A stretch of DNA of 20,754 bases from Pseudomonadota bacterium (lineage in GTDB: Bacteria; Myxococcota; Myxococcia; Myxococcales; Anaeromyxobacteraceae), in contig JAEYZK010000379.1 in NCBI GenBank assembly GCA_023428085.1, positions 1 through 20,754 of the forward strand, read 5' to 3'. Below, one piece after another: positions 13,032-20,754 of this stretch; position 1 is the first letter of the stretch; the number at the start of each line of letters is the position of its first letter. Below the pieces are notes generated by a model, which was not told where the DNA came from, did no database searches, and saw nothing but the letters and a program-made list of their open reading frames with translations. The position numbers and the translations under genes were made by a program.

Positions 13032-13067
13032 GCGTCCGTGGTCGGTCCGACGGCCGATCACGGACGC
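13032..13067. terminator. Hairpin between convergent genes, possible bidirectional terminator
   Basis: GCGTCCGTG (13032-13040) and CACGGACGC (13059-13067) are perfect complements. The stem continues inward with GTCGG/CCGAT (one G-U), giving about 14 pairs and an 8-base loop. It lies centrally in the 79-base gap between the charged-protein stop and the hemerythrin stop. No T-run on either side. Confidence 0.5.
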
Positions 13068-13094
13068 ACCGTCCGTCGCGGCGGCGCACGGCGG

Positions 13095-13502
13095 TCAGGC
13101 CGCGCGCGTGCCGCGGAGGTACGCGGCGAGCTTCGCGTCCACCGCGCCGATGTGGTTCACCAGCCAGCCGCGGACGAGATCCTTGAGGTCGAGGATCGCG
13201 CGCGCGTTGGGGCCCCGCTCCGCCAGCATGCCCTCGATCTCGTGGAGCCGCTGCGCGAAGTAGCGGTGCGCCTGGGCATGGCTCGCCGCGGACGGGTATG
13301 CGGTCCGGGCCATGAGCTGCTCCTCCATGGCGAAGTGATCGCGGCAGTAGTCGCGGAGGAACGCGACGAGCCCGGCGACCTCGGCCGCCGCCCGCCCCTG
13401 GAACATCGCCTCGATGAGGGCGTCCGCGCGGGCGAAGAGCTCCTGGTGCTGCTCGTCGATCTTGGCGTGGCCCGTGGCGAGGCTCGGGTTCCAGGTCGGC
13501 AT
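13095..13502 (-). CDS. Bacteriohemerythrin
   Basis: A 135-aa stand-alone hemerythrin domain that binds O2 (or senses or stores it) at a non-heme di-iron site. The expected ligands are all visible: His19 in DEQHQELF, His56 and Glu60 in HFAMEE, His75 and His79 in SHAQAHRYF, and His117 and Asp122 in HIGAVD. The spacing agrees with bacterial hemerythrins. It begins MPTWNPSLATGHAKID, a typical N-terminus. The ATG at 13502 has GGAG upstream; longer frames extending through 14153 are out-of-family. There is no fused chemoreceptor or GGDEF domain. It fits a microaerobic or facultative lifestyle, which is inference. Confidence 0.93.
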   Translation of the reverse strand: MPTWNPSLATGHAKIDEQHQELFARADALIEAMFQGRAAAEVAGLVAFLRDYCRDHFAMEEQLMARTAYPSAASHAQAHRYFAQRLHEIEGMLAERGPNARAILDLKDLVRGWLVNHIGAVDAKLAAYLRGTRAA

Positions 13503-13660
13503 CGTGTCTCCGGGGAGCTCCGCCGCGAAGGCGGGATCGTGGGCACTGCAAGAGCGAGGCCCCTGCTGCCCGCAGCCCAACCTCCGTGATCGCGGCCACC
13601 TCGCGGCGACGCCGGCGCCCGCACGGCGGGTGTCGGCGGACCCGACGCGTCGCGCGGCCC

Positions 13661-14917
13661 TCACCCCGCGTGGGCAGACTCCAGCGCCGCCTCGCGGCGC
13701 CGGCGGGAGGGCGCGCTCGGCAGCGGCGCGGGCGCGACCACCTGCCGGGCGTGCGCCAGATCGTCGTGCCAGCGCGCCTCGAGCGCCGCGGCGAACTCCG
13801 CGTCGTCCACCACGAGGCAACCCTCCTCGAGCCACTGCATGGAGAGGAAGTCGAGGTTGATGGAGCCCACGACGACGAGGCGGTCGTCCACCAGCATCGT
13901 CTTCGCGTGCATCATGGACGCCTGGTACTCCCAGACGCTCGCGCCGCCGCGGCGCAGCCGGCCGTAGTACCGGCGCTGCAGGAACCGCACGACGGCGTGG
14001 TCGAGGTGGGGCCCGGGCAGGAGCAGCCGGAGGTCCACGCCGTGCCGCGGCAGGAGGAGCAACGCGCCGAAGACCTCCGGCGGCGGGACGAAGTACGCGT
14101 TCGCGATCCAGGCGCGGCGGCGGGCCGCCATGAGCGCGATGTGCGTCACCCACCGTGCGTGCGAGAGCCCGACCACGTCGGTGCTCGTGACGTACGCGGC
14201 GCGGGAGTCGCCCGCGGGGTGCGCGCGCTCGAGCTCGGCGCGCGGGAGGAGGGCGCCGCCGGTCTCGAGCCAGTGCGCGGCGAAGGACGCCTGCATCTGG
14301 CGCACGACCGGCCCCTCGACCTCGGCGTTCGCGTCACGCCACGGGGCGCCGTCCTTGCCCGTGCTCCACTCCTGCGCGATCCCGAAGCCTCCGGTGAAGG
14401 CGACCTTCCCGTCCACGATGACGACCTTGCGGTGGTTCCGTCCCGTGAGCGCGAAGGGCCTCCGCTTCGGTGGGCGGAAGTACCGCACCTGACAGCCCGC
14501 CGCGAGGAGGGGCCGGGCGAGCTCGTCCTCGAACCCGGTGCTGCCCATCGGGTCCACCAGGATCCGGACGGCGATCCCTTCGCGCGCGCGGCGGCAGGCG
14601 AGCTCGGCGAGGCGCGTGCCGACGCCGCCGGGCTTCCAGATGTACATGCCCACGTGGATGCTGTGCTCGGCCGCGCGGAAGGCTTCCTCGAGCGCGTCGA
14701 AGATGGCGCCGTCGTGCCGCCAGGCCACGCGGTTGCCGCCCACGAGCGAGGCGCTCGTGGCCTGCGCGAGGGCGAGCCCGACCTGCTCCTGGCCGTCGGT
14801 GAGGCCCATCCGGAGCGAGCCGAGCGCGCCGGAGCGGGCACGGCTGGTCCACCAGCGCCTGGCCATCGCGCCGAGCGCAGCGCCCGTGAGCAGGCCCGCC
14901 GAGAACGGAGTCTTCAT
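13661..14917 (-). CDS. Phospholipase D-family protein (cardiolipin synthase-like)
   Basis: A 418-aa protein with two HKD motifs, HRKVVIVD (162-169: His162, Lys164, Asp169) with the usual GG after it, and HAKTMLVD (337-344: His337, Lys339, Asp344) followed by VGSINLD. This duplicated arrangement matches ClsA/ClsB-type cardiolipin synthases, which join phosphatidylglycerols or related lipids. Only a short, weakly hydrophobic N-terminus (7-18) is present and not the two clear spans of ClsA, so it is closer to the ClsB type. The true substrate could differ. The ATG at 14917 lacks a strong ribosome-binding site; internal Met18 is an alternative start. It is downstream of the FG-GAP lipoprotein gene on the same strand. 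Confidence 0.9.
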   Translation of the reverse strand: MKTPFSAGLLTGAALGAMARRWWTSRARSGALGSLRMGLTDGQEQVGLALAQATSASLVGGNRVAWRHDGAIFDALEEAFRAAEHSIHVGMYIWKPGGVGTRLAELACRRAREGIAVRILVDPMGSTGFEDELARPLLAAGCQVRYFRPPKRRPFALTGRNHRKVVIVDGKVAFTGGFGIAQEWSTGKDGAPWRDANAEVEGPVVRQMQASFAAHWLETGGALLPRAELERAHPAGDSRAAYVTSTDVVGLSHARWVTHIALMAARRRAWIANAYFVPPPEVFGALLLLPRHGVDLRLLLPGPHLDHAVVRFLQRRYYGRLRRGGASVWEYQASMMHAKTMLVDDRLVVVGSINLDFLSMQWLEEGCLVVDDAEFAAALEARWHDDLAHARQVVAPAPLPSAPSRRRREAALESAHAG

Positions 14918-14976
14918 CGTCGAGAAGGCTGCGCATCGCGGGCGCGGGTGCCCCGGCCCCGCAGCGACGATCAGGG

Positions 14977-14996
14977 GGCCGGGCGGGCGCCCGGCC
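14977..14996 (-). terminator. Perfect 8-bp hairpin after the FG-GAP gene
   Basis: GGCCGGGC and GCCCGGCC are exact complements around GGGC. The hairpin sits 27 bases past the FG-GAP stop and upstream of the phospholipase D-like gene. No T-run; it could terminate or attenuate read-through. Confidence 0.4.
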
Positions 14997-15023
14997 GCCG
15001 GAGCGCGCGGCCCTCGCGGCGGC

Positions 15024-16604
15024 TCACGGGGCCTCCGGAACGCCCCGCCGCAGCAGGCTCCCGCGGCCGGTCCCCCACCGGATCTCGGCGCCCGCGGTGC
15101 CCGGGAGCCGGTAGGCGACGACGCCGCTGCCGGACGTGCCGACGAACACGTGCAGGTCGCCGTCCTCCTCGAGCCGCGCGAGCGTCGGCGCGCCCAGACC
15201 GCCGTTCCAGCCGCCGTCGCGGGCCGGCGGGAGCTCGACCGCGTGGACGAGGCGGCCCTGCGCGTCGAGGATGAAGAGCTGCCCCGTCCGGCCCGAGGCC
15301 TTCGGCGGCCACGAGGCGAAGATCACCTCCGCGCGGCCGTCGCCGTCCAGGTCCGCGATCGCCGGCTCGGAGGCGAAGGCGTACCCCGGGCCGGGCACGG
15401 TGAACGGCCAGCGGCCGTGCTCGGTCCGGTCGAGCCAGAGCGCGTGGAGGCGGCCGTCGTAGGACGGGTAGAGGATCTCCTTCCGGCCGTCGCCGTCCAG
15501 GTCCGCGACCGCGGGGTTCGGGAGCGCGCTCTCGATGACGTCGTAGTCCTCCGATCTGGGGCCGGAGCCGGAGCGCGGTGACGGGATCGCCGTCCAGTCG
15601 AACCCCGCGCCGCTCCAGCGGCTCCGGTCCGCCTTCAAGAGGAAGGGCATGTGGTAGAGGCTCCGGTACGGATCGGCGCCGCAGTCGTAGACGTTCCCCA
15701 CGACGACGATCTCGCGCGTCCCATCGCCGTCGAGATCCGCGATGACCGGCGCGCTCTCCGCGAAGTTGGGTCGGTGCTCCGCGCCGCAGTCCGCCGAGCC
15801 TCGGAGATCCACGGCGTCGGAGACGTGCACGCCGACCTCGCTCCAGACGCTCCGGCCGGTGTAGCGCGCGTTCACGCCGAGCTGGTTCCCGGCGTGATCG
15901 AGCGCGGTGATGTAGTGGGTGTCGGTCGGGCCGATCACCTCGGCGTCGCCGTCGCCGTCGAGATCGGCGACGGCCACGTTCTGGTTGTACATGCCCCAGC
16001 CGTACCCGTCCTCGCCGTCGCGGCGGGCGGGCCAGCCGGAGAGGACCGCGCCGGTGGGGCCGTAGGCGGAGAGCTGCCGCGTCGCGCCGCCCGAGGCGCG
16101 GCCGACCACCACCGCGAGGTCGTCGCTCCCCGTCATGCCCGGCGCGATCGCGAGCGTGCGCACCTCGCCGCCGCCGAACGGGTGCGCGGACCACTTCACG
16201 GCGCCGGAGGAGGAGTACACGGTCAGCTCATCGCCGCTGCGCCCGACCGCGATCTCGAGCGATCCGTCGCCGTCCAGGTCCGCGATCGCCGGGCTGGGCC
16301 AGACGCGCGCGCTGCTGCTCGCGCGCCAGCGGAGCGCGCCCGAGCCGGCCTCGAGCGCGACGAGGTCGTAGGAGCCCCAGACCACGGCCAGCCCGCCCTC
16401 GCCGGCGCCGTCGAGGTCCACGACCGCAGGGGAGGCGTACCAGCCGGTCTGGCACCACGACGCGAAGCAGCCGCCGTCGCGCCAGACCTCGACCGGCGCG
16501 CCGTACGCCACCGCGAGGCGGGGCGCGCCCCCTCCGCCGCCGCCGCAGGCGGCGAGCGAGAGGAGGGTCGGCGCGAGGAGGGCGATCGAGCGGCGGGTCG
16601 GCAT
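15024..16604 (-). CDS. FG-GAP/VCBS-repeat lipoprotein
   Basis: A 526-aa exported lipoprotein. The signal peptide ends in the lipobox LAAC with Cys20 as lipid-anchor residue, followed by six glycines. The body is a repeat propeller of the FG-GAP type. Five calcium-binding loops read DLDGDGxxE (starting at 109, 214, 290, 368 and 418), one degenerate loop is DLDGAGEG (63-70), and a final blade near 475-490 lacks the loop. Each loop follows a P-[AV]-[IV]-[AV]-D strand. Such propellers act as extracellular adhesion or binding modules in integrin-like and many bacterial surface proteins; no enzyme domain is attached. The ATG at 16604 begins with MPTRR before the hydrophobic core. Confidence 0.9.
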   Translation of the reverse strand: MPTRRSIALLAPTLLSLAACGGGGGGAPRLAVAYGAPVEVWRDGGCFASWCQTGWYASPAVVDLDGAGEGGLAVVWGSYDLVALEAGSGALRWRASSSARVWPSPAIADLDGDGSLEIAVGRSGDELTVYSSSGAVKWSAHPFGGGEVRTLAIAPGMTGSDDLAVVVGRASGGATRQLSAYGPTGAVLSGWPARRDGEDGYGWGMYNQNVAVADLDGDGDAEVIGPTDTHYITALDHAGNQLGVNARYTGRSVWSEVGVHVSDAVDLRGSADCGAEHRPNFAESAPVIADLDGDGTREIVVVGNVYDCGADPYRSLYHMPFLLKADRSRWSGAGFDWTAIPSPRSGSGPRSEDYDVIESALPNPAVADLDGDGRKEILYPSYDGRLHALWLDRTEHGRWPFTVPGPGYAFASEPAIADLDGDGRAEVIFASWPPKASGRTGQLFILDAQGRLVHAVELPPARDGGWNGGLGAPTLARLEEDGDLHVFVGTSGSGVVAYRLPGTAGAEIRWGTGRGSLLRRGVPEAP

Positions 16605-16694
16605 CCGGCGAGCCTAATCGCCCACGCAGGTAGGTCTCCAATGCCGGCGGCGGAGCGCTCGCTTACGCCCTCTCTGGTCCTGCTCCCGCTCCCG

Positions 16695-17696
16695 TCACTT
16701 CTTCGGCGCCTCCGGAGGAGGCGGCGGCTTCCCCGAGAGCGTCCCCGGATCCGCCGCCCGCTGGAGCGCCTCGGCCGCGTACGACGCGACGCGGAGCGTC
16801 TCCGGGCGGGCCGAGCTGCGGAGGGTCCAGTCCGTCCCCGCGGCCGCCGGCTTCGCCAGCCGGTGCTCGACCGTCTTGCCGCCTGCGCGCCGGACGGCGA
16901 CGACGAGCGTGTCCGCGACCGAGGCGGCGTGGGGGTCGGCCACGCCGCTGATGTAGAAGTCCGCGACCGCGCCGACGAGCGTCTCCGCCGCCGCGGGGTC
17001 GAGGGACGCGCCCTTCGGGAGCCCGGTCGCGCGCCAGGACGGCGCCGGGGGCGCGCCGCCCTCGGCCTGCGTCGCCGCCGCGGCGCCCTCGGCCGGTGGG
17101 GCGGCCTTCTCGAGCGTCACGCCGCCCACGGTGACGGCCTCGATCTCGGCGCGCGGGATCCGCAGGACGCCCTTGTCGATCCACTCGTCGGGCGCGGCCG
17201 GCGTCTCCCACGTCGAGAAGCTGGCGAGCTGGACGTCCCCGGAGCCGCCGGCGCGGGCGTGCACCGCGCGCATGGCGGCGCTCGTGCCGAAGAGCGCCGT
17301 CGCGACCGGCTTCCCGCCCGCCTCCACGGTGATGCGCCGCTCGAAGTCGCCGTCGGCGACCTTGAAGCGCGCGGCCGCCTCGGCGCTCGTCGCGACGGGC
17401 GGGGCGCGCCGCAGGCCGGCGAGCCGGTCGAGGAGCCCCTCGACCCTGGCGGTGTCGGCGGGGAAGCCGGCGCGGCTGGCCACCTTCCAGCCGCCGTCCG
17501 CCTTCACGAGCTCGACCTTCGCGCCGGCCGGCCCCTCGACGACGACGCGATCCGCGGCCGCCTTGTCGAAGGCGAGGAGCGGCGCGTCGGCGGGGCCGCC
17601 GCCGCCGCCGCGCTGCACGCGCGCGAAGGCGAGGCCACCCGCGAGGAGGAGCTGGGCTGCGAGGAGGATGGTGAGGTTGCGGATGGGGCGCTTCAC
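16695..17696 (-). CDS. DUF4340 domain-containing protein
   Basis: A 333-aa protein with one N-terminal signal-anchor span (about 8-26, LTILLAAQLLLAGGLAFA) and an extracytoplasmic region of DUF4340 type. After the span come FDKAAADRVVVEG, a GGWKV strand (68-72), the segment with LLDRLAGLRR (88-97), and a WIDKGVLRI strand (172-180) typical of the family. Residues 200-220 are an Ala/Pro/Gly linker and the end is Pro/Lys-rich. The GTG start at 17696 overlaps the stop of the GldFG-like gene (GTGA), and AGGAGGTGA, a full Shine-Dalgarno match, lies at 17701-17709. It is thus tightly coupled to the ABC-type system; a role as its periplasmic partner is inferred. Confidence 0.87.
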   Translation of the reverse strand: MKRPIRNLTILLAAQLLLAGGLAFARVQRGGGGGPADAPLLAFDKAAADRVVVEGPAGAKVELVKADGGWKVASRAGFPADTARVEGLLDRLAGLRRAPPVATSAEAAARFKVADGDFERRITVEAGGKPVATALFGTSAAMRAVHARAGGSGDVQLASFSTWETPAAPDEWIDKGVLRIPRAEIEAVTVGGVTLEKAAPPAEGAAAATQAEGGAPPAPSWRATGLPKGASLDPAAAETLVGAVADFYISGVADPHAASVADTLVVAVRRAGGKTVEHRLAKPAAAGTDWTLRSSARPETLRVASYAAEALQRAADPGTLSGKPPPPPEAPKK

Positions 17697-20518
17697 GGCT
17701 TCACCTCCTGGAGGATGAGGGCGTGGCGGCGGCGGTCGGCGCGGGCGACGGCCTTCCGCCACCCGAACACGGCGCCGAGCGCGCCGAGGACGAGCGCGTA
17801 CGTCGCGAACTCCCAGCCGCGCCGCGCGCCGTCCTGGAGCGGGACGAGCGTCGCGGCGAAGCGCGAGCGGCCGCGCAGCGCCAGGAGCGCCGGATCCTCC
17901 ACCGACCAGTCCACGACGTTCTGGAGGAGCTCGACCGGCTTCAGGTAGAGCGACCGCAGCGCCTCCGACAGCAGGTTGGTCGTCTCGTCGGACGCGAACT
18001 CGTTGCTCGCCACGACGACGAGGCGCGCGCCGGCGGGCGACCGCTCGACGACGCTCGGCGGGGGCGCCTCCGCGCCGCCCGCGGCGGCGGGCGGCGTCTT
18101 GCCCTTGAAGGCCGAGTCGAACGGGCCCTCGACCGCGACGGCGAGCACCTTCGCCGCCCGCGCCGCGGGCGCGTCGAAGCCGGTCTCCGGGTGGGCGCGC
18201 CAGTCCGGGACCACGTTGGTGGACTCCGAGGTCCAGCTCTCGGCCGAGCTCTGGAGGAGCTTCGCCACCGTGCGGCCCTCGAGCTTCTTCGCGTCGAGCT
18301 CGATGGGCGAGGCCCAGGGGATCGTGAGCTGGCCGAGCGAGGCGGTCACCGGGTGGGCCCTGTCGAGGCCGCCCTCGCGCAGGTCGGGGAAGTGCGGGTA
18401 GGGGAGGAGCTGCACCTCCTGGATCGCGAGGCCGCCGGCGAACCGCTGGACGGGCACGGGGAGCGCGGCGCTCTGCGGGTCGAGCACGAGGCTCTTGCCG
18501 ATGGTCACGCCGTGCCCGGCGAGCCACTCCTCGAGGCCCGAGCTGGCCGGGCCGGCCGTCACCCCGCCCTGGAGCTGCACGTCGAACGGCGAGGTGGCGA
18601 GGACGACGCTCCCGCCGCGCATGAGGAACTGGTCGATCGCGAACCGGTGCGGCTCCCCGAGCGCGCTGGGCGCGACGACGACGAGCACGTCCACGCCCTC
18701 CGGGACGCGGCCGGAGTCGAGCGACACCGGCTGGACCCGGGCCTCCTGCGCGAGCACCCGCTCGAGCATCGAGTAGCCGCTCCCGCCGGACCGCGGGTCG
18801 GCCTGGGGCGCGACGAGCCCGACGGTGCGGAGCACGCCCGGCGCGAGCCGCTGCACGCCGGCCTGGATCGTCCTCTTGAGCGACTCGCGGTCGAGCTTCT
18901 CCGGGATCGGGAGCGGCACCGTCTCGCCCTCGCCCTCGAGGACCATCGAGAACCAGAACGGCCGCGGATCGGCGAGGCTGGCCACCATCGGCGCGAGGCC
19001 GTGCCGCTGGCGCAGCTCGCCGGCGACCGCGCCGCCGTCGGCGTCGGGATCGTGGAACGAGGCCGTGAGCTTCGCGCCGGCCTGCTTGCCCAGCTCGGCG
19101 AGCACCGCCTCCAGGTCCGCGCGCAGCGTGCGGAGCGCGGGGGGGAGGCGCTCGGTCGCGGAGACGTACGCCTTGAACGCGACCGGCGCGTCGAGGGCGT
19201 CGAAGGGCGAGCCGCCGCCGCGGTACCCGGTCACCGCCTTCCGGACCGCGCCGGTGAGGAGGTACTCGGGGTCGCGGAGCACCACGTCGATCTCGGTCCC
19301 GCGGTACTTCAGCTCCACCAGCTCCCGGAACCCGAGCACGACGTGCTGGTCGCCGTAGGCCACCACGACGTCGAAGTAGGAGCTGGTCACCGCGGCCTGG
19401 TAGCGGTCCGCGGTCTGGAACGGCGTGGGCCGCACCCCGAAGCGCGAGGCGGCCTCCTCCTCCGCGGCCTGGTCGCCCTGCGGATCCACGAACTCCACGC
19501 GCACGCGCTCGCCGCCGGCGACGCCGTACTCGCGCAGCACGTCCTGGAGCTGCGGGACGAGGGGGGCGAGCAGCGGGTGCGTGCGCGCCGAGAAGTAGCC
19601 GCGGAGGAGCAGCGGCTCGCGGAGCTTCCCGAGCTCGGACCGCGTCGCCGCGGAGAGCGTGTACTGGCCGCCGCGGGTGAGGTCGACCCGGGCCCACGGG
19701 ACGTGGGTGAGCCAGAGGTTGGCGGCGGCGAAGTTCGCGGCGAGGAGGCCGGCGAGCCAGACGGCGCGCCGGTGCGCCGGGCGGGCGGGGTTGCCGGCCC
19801 AGCGCAGCCGCTCGAGCTGGAGCAGGTTGAGGGTCAGGAACACGCCGACGATCGAGGCGAAGTAGGCGAGGTCGCGCAGGTCGAGGACGCCCCGCAGGAT
19901 CGACTCGAACCGCCGGCCGGTGCCGAGCAGCGCGAGGACGCCGCCGACCCCGTGGCCGAAGAGGTTCGTCACCATCGGCGCGCCGACGGCCCAGAGCAGC
20001 CCGCACACGAGGGTCGTGACGATCAGCGCGACGATCGGGTTGTCGGTCCGCGCCGACGACCAGAGCCCCACGGCCGCGTAGGCGGCGGCGAGGAGGAGCG
20101 CCGCCACGTAGCCGCCGACCACCGGGCCCCAGTCGAGCGCCCCGAGCTGGGCGACGACGATCGGGATCGGCAGCGTGAGCGCGAGCGCCACGCCGACGAG
20201 GCCGAGGACGGCGAGGAACTTGCCGAGGACGAGGCTCGCCGGCCGCACCGGCGAGGTGAAGAGGGTCTCGAGGGTGCCGCCGCGCCGCTCCTCGGACCAG
20301 GCCCGCATCGTGAGCGCGGCCACGAGGAAGATCATGAGCCGGGGGAGCCAGGTGAAGAGCGGCCGGACGTCGGCCAGGTTGCGGGCGAAGAAGGTCTCCA
20401 CCCAGAAGAAGACGAAGAGCGTCGCGACGAGCCAGGCGGCGAGGAAGAGCCACGCCGCGGCGCTCGCGAAGAAGGCCCGGAACTCCTTCCGGGCGACCAG
20501 GAGCAGCTCACGCCACAC
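17693..20518 (-). CDS. GldF-GldG fusion: ABC transporter permease joined to an auxiliary GldG-type domain
   Basis: A 941-aa membrane protein made of two normally separate parts. Residues 1-240 are an ABC-2-type permease like GldF, with about six spans and the motif SEERRGGTLETLFTSPV (75-91) shared by this permease class. Residues 250-941 are GldG-like: a span at 251-271, ARVDLTRGGQYTLS (276-289), a long extracytoplasmic region with a ThuA/GATase-like segment (near 600-670, VDVLVVVAPSAL), and a last span near 905-922. In gliding Bacteroidetes GldFG work with ATPase GldA, but homologues in non-gliders have unknown cargo. The start is GTG 20518 with GAGGAGG upstream, overlapping the gene before it by 11 bases. 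Confidence 0.9.
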   Translation of the reverse strand: MWRELLLVARKEFRAFFASAAAWLFLAAWLVATLFVFFWVETFFARNLADVRPLFTWLPRLMIFLVAALTMRAWSEERRGGTLETLFTSPVRPASLVLGKFLAVLGLVGVALALTLPIPIVVAQLGALDWGPVVGGYVAALLLAAAYAAVGLWSSARTDNPIVALIVTTLVCGLLWAVGAPMVTNLFGHGVGGVLALLGTGRRFESILRGVLDLRDLAYFASIVGVFLTLNLLQLERLRWAGNPARPAHRRAVWLAGLLAANFAAANLWLTHVPWARVDLTRGGQYTLSAATRSELGKLREPLLLRGYFSARTHPLLAPLVPQLQDVLREYGVAGGERVRVEFVDPQGDQAAEEEAASRFGVRPTPFQTADRYQAAVTSSYFDVVVAYGDQHVVLGFRELVELKYRGTEIDVVLRDPEYLLTGAVRKAVTGYRGGGSPFDALDAPVAFKAYVSATERLPPALRTLRADLEAVLAELGKQAGAKLTASFHDPDADGGAVAGELRQRHGLAPMVASLADPRPFWFSMVLEGEGETVPLPIPEKLDRESLKRTIQAGVQRLAPGVLRTVGLVAPQADPRSGGSGYSMLERVLAQEARVQPVSLDSGRVPEGVDVLVVVAPSALGEPHRFAIDQFLMRGGSVVLATSPFDVQLQGGVTAGPASSGLEEWLAGHGVTIGKSLVLDPQSAALPVPVQRFAGGLAIQEVQLLPYPHFPDLREGGLDRAHPVTASLGQLTIPWASPIELDAKKLEGRTVAKLLQSSAESWTSESTNVVPDWRAHPETGFDAPAARAAKVLAVAVEGPFDSAFKGKTPPAAAGGAEAPPPSVVERSPAGARLVVVASNEFASDETTNLLSEALRSLYLKPVELLQNVVDWSVEDPALLALRGRSRFAATLVPLQDGARRGWEFATYALVLGALGAVFGWRKAVARADRRRHALILQEVKP

Positions 20519-20754
20519 GGGCCACCTCCTCGTTCACGTCCGCGAAGACCGTCTCGAGATCGCGCCGCTCCGGCTGGAGCGCGTGCAGGCGCAGGCCGGC
20601 GCGGCCCACCGCCGCGGCGACCGCGGGCGCCGCGGCGGGTGACCCGGCGATGCGCCAGTCCTGCTCCTTGTCCACCTCGAACCAGATCAGCCCGATCAGG
20701 TCCGGGTACCGGGGCAGGGAGCCGAACGTCTCCCGGATCCACCGGGCCTTGCGT
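20508..20754 (-). CDS. C-terminus of an ABC transporter ATP-binding protein, partial at window edge
   Basis: The frame is open from the right edge to a TGA at 20508-20510 (82 codons). Its last 35 or so residues (RAGLRLHALQPERRDLETVFADVNEE) are the typical end of GldA/ABC-2-type ATPases, where the motif LEtvF precedes the stop. This is the expected partner of the downstream permease, and the 11-base overlap supports an operon. The first 41 residues (containing LIGLIWFEVDKEQDW) do not look like an ATPase and instead resemble the end of GH26-type glycoside hydrolases. The Walker and signature motifs lie outside the window. Confidence 0.6.
   Translation of the reverse strand, partial: RKARWIRETFGSLPRYPDLIGLIWFEVDKEQDWRIAGSPAAAPAVAAAVGRAGLRLHALQPERRDLETVFADVNEEVARVA

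Noticed and set aside
15024..16604. Regular repeats considered as a CRISPR array or DNA satellite
   Set aside because: The spacing is irregular and the repeats are in frame, encoding DLDGDG calcium loops of a beta-propeller.
16695..20453. 1252-codon single frame spanning the DUF4340 and GldFG region
   Set aside because: Only its last 333 codons are the DUF4340 gene. The rest is an out-of-frame shadow of the GldF-GldG fusion.

Overview
The window looks like chromosomal DNA of a high-G+C Myxococcota-type bacterium, perhaps Anaeromyxobacter-like. This is inferred from the strong G/C bias at third codon positions, the housekeeping repertoire (RuvAB, LpxC), a textbook sigma-54 promoter, a PilZ protein, an orphan receiver, a bacteriohemerythrin and a fused GldF/GldG-type ABC system. 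LpxC implies a lipid A outer membrane. I see no tRNA, rRNA, CRISPR array, insertion sequence, integrase or phage gene.

Layout. 1-2402 (+): the possible tail of a gene upstream of ruvA, then ruvA, a HAD-family hydrolase and ruvB (Holliday-junction branch migration with an inserted HAD gene). 2476-3198 (-): a rhomboid protease. 3199-3546: a regulatory gap with nested inverted repeats and a perfect -24/-12 sigma-54 promoter driving lpxC (3547-4470), which ends at a perfect 12-bp terminator hairpin. 4581-9117: a run of small, mostly uncharacterised envelope-type genes. It holds a two-gene operon of a holin-like membrane protein and a coiled-coil membrane protein (-), a 76-aa acidic protein (+), a single-domain response regulator (-), a PRC-barrel-like/DUF2382 protein (+), a 49-aa single-span membrane protein (+) and a four-span membrane protein (+). 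Inside this run, 7362-8090 has no convincing gene but holds hairpins and a tandem operator-like repeat.

9205-11627 (-): a polyamine locus, with a deoxyhypusine-synthase-like enzyme upstream of an ornithine-decarboxylase-type enzyme. Bacteria have no eIF5A, so homospermidine (or another polyamine) synthesis from putrescine is the likely job. 11799-13502: a PilZ protein (-), a secreted, extremely charged helical protein (+) and a bacteriohemerythrin (-). 13661-16604 (-): a two-HKD phospholipase D/cardiolipin synthase-like protein and an FG-GAP (VCBS) repeat lipoprotein. 16695-20754 (-): a translationally coupled ABC operon of an ATPase C-terminus (cut by the window edge), a 941-aa GldF-GldG fusion and a DUF4340 protein.

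Most worth checking: the sigma-54 control of lpxC with an upstream palindrome; the DHS-like/ODC locus, with a catalytic lysine but a changed substrate-site histidine; the structured 729-bp gap; and the right edge, where the partial ATPase reads upstream into a stretch resembling a GH26 glycoside-hydrolase end. All calls come from reading the sequence; no database search was run.
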